The notes beneath the pieces are model-generated. The model had not been told where the DNA came from. It did not search any database and saw only the letters and a program-made list of their open reading frames with translations. A stretch of 11,885 bases of DNA, taken from NCBI GenBank assembly GCA_015711895.1, contig MU158632.1, positions 20,923 to 32,807 on the forward strand. The letters run 5' to 3'. Positions 6,294-11,565 of this stretch are shown in pieces. This stretch comes from Candidatus Solincola tengchongensis (GTDB taxonomy: Bacteria > Actinomycetota > Geothermincolia > Geothermincolales > RBG-13-55-18). Positions within the stretch are counted from its first letter, which is position 1; each line of letters begins with the position of its first letter. The translations under genes were made by a program, and so were the position numbers.

Positions 6294-7361
6294 TCATCTC
6301 TTCCCTTTCGAACCCGGGGGTGGCGTTTTTGGGCGTCGTTTTCGTGTCCCCCCCGAGCCCCCTGCCTTACCCGTAGAAGTCTTCTTGGTGCCAGGCTTGG
6401 AGCCGGCTGATGCGCCTCGCGTAGTTGCCTTTCCCTCTCCCGTTTTCGTCTTTTTTCCTCCTCCTGCTGCCTTTACAACGTTCGTCGTCTGGGTTTTTCC
6501 TTTTCCTTTTCCTTTTTGACCTGCGGGCTTTACGGCCGCTGTTTTTTGGGTCGTCTTTTTTTTCTCGGCCTCTGTTCTTCTCGCTTCTTCGGGTCTCTTG
6601 GGCAAACGCGCCCCTTCCTCTTCTTTCTTGAACTTCCTGTCGTACAGCTCCATCCCCCATTGCTGCAATATCTGGAGTACGTTGGTGGTAACCCAGTAAA
6701 GGGCCACGCCAGCCGGAAGGCTAAAGCCGATAAAAGCAATGAAGACAGGCATTATGATCATCATGTTCTTTTGCCGCGGGTCGGTCACTACCTGTTTTTG
6801 TGAATACCAAGTGGATGCGGCAAGCAAGATGATGAGTATAAAATAAGGGTCCGCTATGCGTGTGGTGTCGGCGAGGTTCCCCATCCACAGGAAACCGGCT
6901 TTCTTGACCACGGGAAGTGCCGAATACACCGCTCCCCCCAGGAGGTCCATCCCCTTGAAGACCGAATATGTGTTCCCAATGAGAATTGACGGCGGTGTCA
7001 GCAGGTACTTTCTCAGCACCGTGAAAAGCGCAAAAAAGACGGGTAACTGGAGGAGCAACGGAAGACACCCACCCATCGGGTTTATCTTGTTCTCCCTATA
7101 GAACTTCATCATCTCTTGGGAGAGGCGCTCCTTGTCGTCCTTGTATTTCTCTTGGATCTTCTTTATTTCCGGTTGTATTTTTTGAAGAGCCAGCATGGAC
7201 CTTGTCTGTTTAATGGTGAGCGGGAGCAACACCAGCTTGACCAAGACAGTGAGGATGATGATGGCCAGGCCGTAGTTTCCGCTGAACTTATAAAATGCCT
7301 GGAGTAATAGATTAAAAAAGGATACAATGCCGTTCCAGATTTCGGACAATGCACTCATCAT
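6294..7361 (-). CDS. yidC: Membrane protein insertase YidC/Oxa1 with long basic tail
   Basis: This 355-residue insertase places proteins into the cytoplasmic membrane, alone or with SecYEG. Hydrophobic segments are near 12-27, 30-50 (NYGLAIIILTVLVKLVLLPL), 98-119, 171-188 and 198-230, and the hydrophilic hairpin KQTRSMLALQKIQPEIKK follows the second. The positive residue in the groove is Lys42, where E. coli and B. subtilis have Arg. It lacks the large periplasmic domain of Gram-negative YidC and is not an obvious lipoprotein. Residues 242-355 form an unusually long Lys/Gly/Thr-rich tail, presumably cytoplasmic and ribosome- or RNA-contacting. GGAG lies nine bases before the first ATG; a second ATG follows at once. 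It begins three bases after yidD ends. Confidence 0.95.
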   Translation of the reverse strand: MMSALSEIWNGIVSFFNLLLQAFYKFSGNYGLAIIILTVLVKLVLLPLTIKQTRSMLALQKIQPEIKKIQEKYKDDKERLSQEMMKFYRENKINPMGGCLPLLLQLPVFFALFTVLRKYLLTPPSILIGNTYSVFKGMDLLGGAVYSALPVVKKAGFLWMGNLADTTRIADPYFILIILLAASTWYSQKQVVTDPRQKNMMIIMPVFIAFIGFSLPAGVALYWVTTNVLQILQQWGMELYDRKFKKEEEGARLPKRPEEARRTEAEKKKTTQKTAAVKPAGQKGKGKGKTQTTNVVKAAGGGKKTKTGEGKATTRGASAGSKPGTKKTSTGKAGGSGGTRKRRPKTPPPGSKGKR

Positions 7362-7364
7362 GGC

Positions 7365-7625
7365 TTATCTCTCCGGTACGGGGTCATATCCGCCTTGATT
7401 AAAAGGATGGCAGCGCAGGATTCGTCGCACTCCCAACATAAGGCCCTTCGCAGGTCCGTAGGTCTTTACCGCTTGCATAGTATATTGTGAACACGTTGGA
7501 TAAAATCTGCACCTTGGAGGGGTCCAGCTCGATATAAGAAGCCTGTAGGCTTGTATGAGCCAGATCACAGTTTTGGCCGGGAGCCCGATCTTCGTTGATC
7601 TTCCTTTTCTATTCCTTTTTTCCAT
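7365..7625 (-). CDS. yidD: Membrane protein insertion efficiency factor YidD
   Basis: This 86-residue protein carries the YidD signature: CRFYPTCSQY (39-48) and RCHPFNQGGYDPVP (71-84) with three conserved cysteines, after an amphipathic helix VIWLIQAYRLLIS (20-32). YidD is a small membrane-associated protein that helps YidC-dependent insertion. The start is uncertain. The ATG at 7625 overlaps rnpA by 61 bp and has no good ribosome-binding site. A GTG at 7568 would start just before the family homology and overlap the rnpA stop by 4 bp (GTGA), a typical coupled arrangement giving 67 residues. Confidence 0.92.
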   Translation of the reverse strand: MEKRNRKGRSTKIGLPAKTVIWLIQAYRLLISSWTPPRCRFYPTCSQYTMQAVKTYGPAKGLMLGVRRILRCHPFNQGGYDPVPER

Positions 7626-7933
7626 CTCTCAGTGAATACCCTTATATCTCTTTCGATTCCCGAGAATTCCGTGTCGTAACATCTTTCGCCGGCTAGAACG
7701 ACCATGTCCAGTCCCCGTGGTAAAAGGGAGGCGTTCTTCCTGATCGCCTCCCTTATCCTCCTCTTTATCCTGTTCCTTCTCACGCTCCCCTTAATCCTTC
7801 TGGCCACGGATATCCCCACCCTCGTCGGCCCCTCTTGGTTGGGGAGCGCAAAAATGACAATATTTTCCAGTTTTTCACGGCGTCCGTTCTCGAGCACCCT
7901 TCTAAAGTCGCGGCTTTTCTTCAGGCTCTCCAT
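7565..7933 (-). CDS. rnpA: Ribonuclease P protein component
   Basis: This 122-residue basic protein is the protein subunit of RNase P, which trims the 5' leader from pre-tRNAs together with its catalytic RNA. The family hallmark GSVRRNRIKRRIREAIR (49-65, with the RNR motif) is intact, preceded by RVGISVARR (38-46). The N-terminal LKKSRDFRRVLENGRR fits the usual family start. The ATG at 7933 lies four bases after the rpmH stop and lacks a strong ribosome-binding site, so translation is probably coupled to rpmH. The last 20 residues overlap the proposed yidD start and are rich in charged residues. Confidence 0.96.
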   Translation of the reverse strand: MESLKKSRDFRRVLENGRREKLENIVIFALPNQEGPTRVGISVARRIKGSVRRNRIKRRIREAIRKNASLLPRGLDMVVLAGERCYDTEFSGIERDIRVFTERWKKGIEKEDQRRSGSRPKL

Positions 7934-7937
7934 CCGT

Positions 7938-8072
7938 TCAGGCGCTTAGCCTTTTTCTGCCTTTCAGCCTCCTCCTCTTCAGTATAGCTCGACCGGCACG
8001 GGTGCTCATCCTCTTCCGGAACCCGTGATTCTTTTTCCTTTTTCTGGTATTCGGCTGATAGGTCCTTTTCAT
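7938..8072 (-). CDS. rpmH: 50S ribosomal protein L34
   Basis: A 44-codon gene on the minus strand encodes a very basic protein that starts MKRTYQPNTRKRKKNHGFRK and continues RMSTRAGRAILKRRRL, the standard L34 sequence and length. L34 is part of the large ribosomal subunit. GGAGG lies five bases upstream of the ATG. It is the first gene of the rpmH-rnpA-yidD-yidC-jag operon, with only four bases before rnpA. The leader is very short, about 18 nt from the predicted transcription start. Confidence 0.98.
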   Translation of the reverse strand: MKRTYQPNTRKRKKNHGFRKRMSTRAGRAILKRRRLKGRKRLSA

Positions 8073-8096
8073 CTTTTCCTCCACTAAAGCAGGAAG

Positions 8097-8125
8097 ATTA
8101 TATCGGCGACCCATCCAAGTGTCAA
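8097..8125 (-). promoter_or_regulatory. Consensus sigma-70-type promoter of the rpmH operon
   Basis: On the minus strand TTGACA (8125-8120) and TATAAT (8102-8097) are both exact consensus hexamers, separated by the optimal 17 bp. The start site is predicted near 8090, about 18 nt before the rpmH ATG. Very strong expression is expected for a ribosomal-protein operon. The left end of the decayed insertion sequence begins only 42 bp upstream of the -35. Confidence 0.93.
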
Positions 8126-8166
8126 GAAATCGCGTTGACTCATAATTAATCTACTCCAAACGCATT

Positions 8167-8196
8167 CGTTGCCTTAAAAATGAAATCTGCTCGAAA
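8167..8196 (+). repeat. Left terminal inverted repeat of the IS remnant
   Basis: This 30-bp segment, CGTTGCC followed by an A-rich stretch and CTCGAAA, is an imperfect inverted match to 8883-8911, with identical outer six and inner seven bases. Confidence 0.72.
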
Positions 8197-8260
8197 CGAA
8201 GCACGTAAAACCCCCGGGGCGCGAATAGACCGATGGGTGTGGAAATCGAGATTCGATCTG

Positions 8261-8832
8261 ATGACCAGAAAGAGAACCACTCAAGAGGCGGCCATAAGGT
8301 TTGAAGGCCACGAAGAAGGAAAAAGGCCGCATGCTGGACGAGTTCTGCGTTCTCACGGGCTACAACCGCTCCTATGCGCTACGGCCCTGCGAGGGGCACC
8401 GCCGGAGAAGGGGAGGGGCAGTAAAGCTCCTTCAAGGCCCTTAGGCCACGGTCCTCGGGGCCGGAAGCCCGCCTACACCTCCGAGGTGAAGAGGGCCTCG
8501 GTCGAGATATGGTCCGTCCTGGACTGCCCCTACCGCAAGAGGCTGGCGGCCCTGCCCGAGACCCTGGCTGCCTTGTAGAAGTTCGGCGAGATCAGGCTTA
8601 AAGACGATTCGAGAAAGAAGTTGCTCTCGCCGAGCGCCGCAACCGCCGGCCGGCTGCATGCCCCCGAGAGGCGCAAGCTGGAGATAAGGTGGACGAGGTC
8701 ACCAAGCGCAGGCTCAGGAGGCAGTACAGAAAGTTCGACCCGGCTCGGTTCACCCGGGAGATAAACTCCACCCAGAGCAAGCTCTTCAAGACGGTGAGCG
8801 TCGGTGCCGTGGACCACAGCGAAGAAGCATAG
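8261..8832 (+). pseudogene. Broken transposase (integrase-core type) of the IS remnant
   Basis: Pieces of one transposase can be read by switching frames. MTRKRTTQEAAIR starts at 8261. KATKKEKGRMLDEF and LTGYNRSYA (8304 onward) are in another frame. GRKPAYTSEVKRA and IWSVLDCPYRKRLAAL follow at 8459 in the first frame, and an internal TAG at 8576 interrupts the continuation KFGEIRLKDDSRKKLL. From 8689 a third frame gives RLRRQYRKFDPARFTREIN, the usual C-terminus of this protein type, ending at TAG 8830-8832. The phrase KKEKGRMLDEF...LTGYNRSYA is familiar from integrase-catalytic-region transposases of unclassified (ISNCY-like) elements. The catalytic core is missing between the last two pieces, so no active protein can be made. 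Confidence 0.75.
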
Positions 8833-8882
8833 CGAGAAGCAGAGTATTTCGAGTAGGTTTTGTTTTGAGTCGTCGAATGAGC

Positions 8883-8911
8883 TTTCGAGTGGGTTTTTTA
8901 TTGACGCAACG
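8883..8911 (-). repeat. Right terminal inverted repeat of the IS remnant
   Basis: TTTCGAG (8883-8889), a T-rich middle and GCAACG (8906-8911) mirror the left end. The segment 8847-8875 (TTTCGAGTAGGTTTTG...) repeats the same unit in direct orientation 36 bp earlier, 14 of 15 bases identical at its start. Such subterminal repeats are typical transposase-binding arrays. Confidence 0.72.
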
Positions 8912-8982
8912 GGGAAATCAGGGGCGCCGTTCGCCTTCTTTTATTGTTGTCAAAAATACCCCTTAATGGCCCATATCGGCCC

Positions 8983-8991
8983 TGTTATAAT
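8983..8991 (+). promoter_or_regulatory. Extended -10 promoter, probably for the GHKL gene and dnaA
   Basis: TGTTATAAT is a TGn motif joined to an exact TATAAT (8986-8991). The best -35 at 17 bp spacing is TTAATG (8963-8968), which is poor, as usual for extended -10 promoters. Transcription would start near 8998. The DnaA-box cluster at 9028-9059 is immediately downstream, where bound DnaA could repress its own operon. Confidence 0.6.
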
Positions 8992-9027
8992 TTCTCTTGC
9001 TCCAATGGACGAGGGGGGTCCGGTCAG

Positions 9028-9059
9028 TTATCAACAGGTGTTGAAAAGGCTGTGGAAAA
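9028..9059. promoter_or_regulatory. Cluster of three DnaA-box-like sites
   Basis: TTATCAACA (9028-9036, plus strand), TTTTCAACA (9047-9039, minus) and TTTTCCACA (9059-9051, minus) lie 11-12 bp apart. They differ from the TTATCCACA consensus by one, two and one bases. The close phasing on one helix face and the position next to the dnaA-side promoter support DnaA binding for origin function or autoregulation. Confidence 0.6.
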
Positions 9060-9253
9060 CTTTGATTTGGCGCATAATCACTGTGTTTTTATGGTCTTGA
9101 GGGGCAAACCAACAGGAAAGGGTGAGGATGTTGTTCCAGCACTTTTAACGAGCACCGTTTGTGCACAGCAGTGGCACCGTCTCCCTGGCTTCATGCGATT
9201 TTTCCTCATCTTCAAGGGTTTTTCTCTCTCATGGAAAAAGGGGGTGAAAAGAG

Positions 9254-9886
9254 GTGGAGAAAGCGGGGCTGTGGGAAAGGAACCCGGTCATCAGCCCTCC
9301 CCATACGAGGGTGGCGATTCCCGACGGAGAAGGTTTCAAGATCCACGAGATATCCTCGACGGACTTCCGTTCCTTCAGTGACAAGGTCGTGGATGTTGTC
9401 GTGTCCGCACTCGAGGTCTCCCACCCACAACCTCCGGAGACAACCGTTCGCGAACTCATCGATAACCTTGTGCATGCGGTGCCGTGTGCCGCCTCGGTGG
9501 TGGTCGATCCCTCCCTGAACAGGTTCTATGTATCCGACACCGGGCCAGGTATAAGCCGCCTCGACCTCGCCCTCGAGCCCGGTTACTCTACCGCAACCGA
9601 GGCGCAACGCTCCGTTATCCGTGGGGTTGGTCTGGGTTTTTACCTGGCCGAGAAGGAAATCGCCGATCTTGGCGGCAACCTTCAGGTCTTCAGCCAACCC
9701 GGCGGCGGCACGTACATCACCGTAAGCCTAACCGGCGATGTCGAAACCGGGATGGACGGTTTGGTGGAAAAACTCTCTCACCGCCAGAACAATATCCTCT
9801 TCCTTCTCACGGAGGAGGATTCCGCCCCTCTCAGGTCGCTAGCGAGCTTGGAATCAGCCTCAGCACCGCACACCGCGAGCTCGTAA
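9254..9886 (+). CDS. GHKL-type ATPase upstream of dnaA; C-terminus altered by a frameshift
   Basis: The first ~188 residues form a GHKL (histidine-kinase-like/Hsp90/MutL fold) ATP-binding domain: N-box RELIDNLVHA (66-75), G1 box VSDTGPGI (93-100), G2 box RGVGLGFYLA (123-132), and GGNLQVFSQPGGGTYITVSL (140-159). No phosphorylatable His domain, sensor or membrane segment is seen, so it is not a classical sensor kinase. The GTG at 9254 is the first possible start (a TGA precedes it at 9245) and has GGGGGTGA upstream. As read, the frame ends with 22 low-complexity residues, but a one-base shift near 9818 restores a winged helix ending at 9984. The intact protein was probably a GHKL ATPase with a DNA-binding tail, about 243 residues. 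It sits 49 bp before dnaA, likely cotranscribed. Its function is unknown to me. Confidence 0.72.
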   Translation: MEKAGLWERNPVISPPHTRVAIPDGEGFKIHEISSTDFRSFSDKVVDVVVSALEVSHPQPPETTVRELIDNLVHAVPCAASVVVDPSLNRFYVSDTGPGISRLDLALEPGYSTATEAQRSVIRGVGLGFYLAEKEIADLGGNLQVFSQPGGGTYITVSLTGDVETGMDGLVEKLSHRQNNILFLLTEEDSAPLRSLASLESASAPHTASS

Positions 9887-9984
9887 AACTCGAGAGGCTA
9901 GGCCTCATCACCCGGTCCACGGATGGAAAAAGATTCCTTTCAGATATCGGAAAATCATACTTGCAGAGCATTCTTTCGCTATAA
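9818..9984 (+). pseudogene. Out-of-frame C-terminal winged helix of the GHKL gene
   Basis: In the -1 frame relative to the GHKL gene, GFRPSQVASELGISLSTAHR and ELVKLERLGLITRSTDGKRF read as a helix-turn-helix followed by a wing, ending DIGKSYLQSILSL at the TAA 9982-9984. It has no start of its own with a ribosome-binding site. The switch falls in GGAGGAGGA (9811-9819), where restoring one G would join LTEE directly to GFRPSQV. I therefore read it as the C-terminal domain of the upstream gene after a single-base deletion (or an assembly error). Confidence 0.7.
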
Positions 9985-10033
9985 TAGAATACGCCTGTGA
10001 TGCGTCCGATGACCCACCTCGGGGGATGATCCG

Positions 10034-11338
10034 ATGACCTCTAGGACTGGCCAACTGTGGGATAAATGTGTGGAAAAAATACAGAAGCGCATTCCCGACT
10101 CCTCATCCATATGGATCAAGAACATCAATCTCGAGGGAGTCGAAGGGAATACTTTGGTCCTCTACACCAACAACATCTTCACCAAGGAATGGGTTGATAA
10201 AAGATATCTTAACCTTATACGGGAGGTAGTCAGGGAGACTTTTGAGGGAGTGAGTGACGTAAGGCTCACCTTTAAGGATCGCAGAAAAAAGGGGGGGAGG
10301 AAGCCGGTATTCCTTGATGTCAACCTTCTGGAGGGAGAGACCACTACATCCGACCTGATAGGTCCCAGCAATCGTTTTGCGCACGCTGCGGCACTTTCCG
10401 TTTCTGAGAACCCCACATCTTACAACCCTCTATACATATATGGCGGTGTCGGTCTCGGAAAGACCCATCTCATGAACGCCATAGGACATTACACAAAGAA
10501 ATTATACCCCAACTTTAAGATCACCTATGTATCAACGGAGAAGTTCGTCAACGACTACATCGACGCAATACGCGATAAGAGGGTCCCAAGTTTTCAGAAG
10601 AAGTACAGGTCTAACGACATGCTCCTCGTGGACGATATACAGTTCCTCGCCAACAAGGAAAGGATGCAGGAGGAGTTCTTTCACACCTTCAATGACCTGC
10701 ATAACAACAACAAACAGATCGTCCTCAGTAGTGACCGTCCACCAAAGGATATTCCCAACCTCGAGGACAGGTTGATCTCCAGATTTGAGTGGGGACTGAT
10801 AACCGACATACAGCCGCCGGACCTCGAAACACGCATAGCCATCCTTAAGAAGAAGGTCGATCTTGATAAGAAGGAAGCCCCGGACGATGTCATCTATTAC
10901 ATTGCCTCCCGCTTCGAGTCCAACATCCGTGAGCTCGAGGGGGCCCTTATCCGAGTCGTCGCCTACTCCAGCCTTATAAGACAACCCATCAGTGTCGAAC
11001 TGGCTACCGAGGTCCTACGTGACATCCTTCCCGAGGAACCCTCACCAACCATAACAGTGGAGCAAATTATCAACGTTACTGCGGAGTGTTTTAACATCTC
11101 CGTAGAGCAGCTGAAGAGTCCTAATCGTTCGAGGCAACTTGTCACCGCTCGTCAGATTTGCATGTATCTGTGCCGTGAGCTCACCGACGCTTCCCTGCCG
11201 GCAATCAGCAACGCCCTCGGAGGTAGACATCACTCCACCGCCATACACTCGGTAGAAAAGATACGGGAGTTGATGAAGGAAAAAAGAGATATATACAACA
11301 TGGTCCAGAAAATAACCAACCGGTTGAAAAGATGTTGA
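10034..11338 (+). CDS. dnaA: Chromosomal replication initiator protein DnaA
   Basis: This 434-residue AAA+ protein binds origin DnaA boxes, melts the DNA and loads the helicase. Domain I covers about 1-80, a very short linker domain II follows (about 81-95), and domain III has Walker A GGVGLGKTH (137-145), Walker B LLVDDIQF (197-204), sensor I LSSDRPPKDI (231-240) and the box with Arg299 in NIRELEGAL. Domain IV holds the DnaA signature ISNALGGRHHSTAIHSVEKI (391-410). His399 stands where E. coli has the DNA-contacting Asp433 (GGRDH). The ATG at 10034 has GGGGGAT upstream at good spacing. Expression is probably from the 8983 promoter and may be limited by DnaA itself at 9028-9059. Confidence 0.98.
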   Translation: MTSRTGQLWDKCVEKIQKRIPDSSSIWIKNINLEGVEGNTLVLYTNNIFTKEWVDKRYLNLIREVVRETFEGVSDVRLTFKDRRKKGGRKPVFLDVNLLEGETTTSDLIGPSNRFAHAAALSVSENPTSYNPLYIYGGVGLGKTHLMNAIGHYTKKLYPNFKITYVSTEKFVNDYIDAIRDKRVPSFQKKYRSNDMLLVDDIQFLANKERMQEEFFHTFNDLHNNNKQIVLSSDRPPKDIPNLEDRLISRFEWGLITDIQPPDLETRIAILKKKVDLDKKEAPDDVIYYIASRFESNIRELEGALIRVVAYSSLIRQPISVELATEVLRDILPEEPSPTITVEQIINVTAECFNISVEQLKSPNRSRQLVTARQICMYLCRELTDASLPAISNALGGRHHSTAIHSVEKIRELMKEKRDIYNMVQKITNRLKRC

Positions 11339-11422
11339 AAATAGGTGAAGAAAGATGAGGGGATTGTCTAGATATTTTGGTGATCGATTTTATAGAACGC
11401 TTTCCTCACATACTATCACCTC

Positions 11423-11443
11423 TTATTCACACCTTTATTCACA
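11423..11443 (+). promoter_or_regulatory. Two tandem DnaA boxes, TTATTCACA
   Basis: TTATTCACA occurs at 11423-11431 and 11435-11443 in the same orientation, 12 bp apart. Each differs from TTATCCACA only at the fifth base. Identical tandem copies at this position are unlikely by chance and point to cooperative DnaA binding. Confidence 0.8.
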
Positions 11444-11508
11444 GGCTCAGCTTGTAAAAAGCGAGCTTATTAATAGCGTCGTTCTTTTTTCCACCTCTTT
11501 AACAGCTT

Positions 11509-11523
11509 TTAATACTACTAATA
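11509..11523 (+). promoter_or_regulatory. DnaA-trio-like element
   Basis: TTA-ATA-CTA-CTA-ATA reads on the complementary strand (3' to 5') as AAT-TAT-GAT-GAT-TAT, with the central A of each trio conserved as in DnaA-trios, where DnaA assembles on single-stranded DNA. It follows a box-like TTTTCCACC at 11487-11495 and precedes the most AT-rich tract. The call is tentative because short AT-rich repeats easily mimic the pattern. Confidence 0.45.
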
Positions 11524-11565
11524 TGTGTTTGAATATTGTTTATTTGTATTCATAAGGAGGCGTAG

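Larger units (their letters stand above)
8167..8911 (+). mobile_element. Decayed, internally deleted insertion sequence
   Basis: The element is bounded by imperfect inverted repeats: 8167-8196 reads CGTTGC...CTCGAAA, and the complement of 8883-8911 also reads CGTTGC...CTCGAAA with a similar T/A-rich middle. A third copy of the same repeat unit lies just inside the right end (8847-8875). Between them are fragments of one transposase in several frames. The 745-bp length is too short for a full copy of such an element, so the central part of the gene is lost. I see no clear target-site duplication. It sits between the rpmH and dnaA-side promoters and must be a non-autonomous relic. Confidence 0.78.
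8912..9253. other. Origin-side leader with promoter and DnaA boxes, upstream of the GHKL gene
   Basis: This gap between the IS remnant and the GHKL ATPase gene contains no believable gene. It holds an extended -10 promoter (8983-8991) and three DnaA-box-like sites (9028-9059). A leader of roughly 250 nt would precede the GTG at 9254. It is one half of the likely bipartite origin, the other being the dnaA-dnaN spacer. Confidence 0.55.
11339..11565. other. oriC: dnaA-dnaN spacer, likely origin unwinding region (oriC)
   Basis: The 227-bp gap is clearly more AT-rich than its surroundings and contains no gene. It carries two TTATTCACA boxes (11423-11443), a weaker TTTTCCACC (11487-11495), a DnaA-trio-like run (11509-11523) and a very AT-rich tail (11521-11553). 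The order boxes, trio, AT-rich tract resembles the B. subtilis unwinding element, also placed between dnaA and dnaN. A short hairpin (11449-11454 with 11462-11467) lacks a T-run and is not a terminator. Confidence 0.72.

Noticed and set aside
6425..6803. Hydrophobic Leu/Phe-rich frames opposite the yidC tail
   Set aside because: They are the antisense of the Lys/Arg-rich tail, which automatically reads as Phe/Leu-rich.
8804..9100. Rightward 98-codon frame over the IS right end and promoter
   Set aside because: It crosses the terminal repeat, the promoter and the DnaA boxes, and the protein has no family features.
9159..9518. Rightward 119-codon frame overlapping the GHKL gene start
   Set aside because: It is the GHKL coding sequence read in a wrong frame, and its product is Arg/Pro/Ser-rich with no family features.
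9806..9824. Programmed -1 frameshift in the GHKL gene
   Set aside because: Not adopted as the main explanation because there is no X-XXY-YYZ slippery heptamer at the junction; a one-base deletion explains it more simply.
10069..10077. TTTTCCACA box-like site (minus strand) inside the dnaA start
   Set aside because: It lies in conserved domain I coding sequence, is isolated, and may be a chance match.
11449..11467. Hairpin after dnaA as a terminator
   Set aside because: The stem is 6 bp with a wobble pair and has no following T-run, and it lies within the origin elements.
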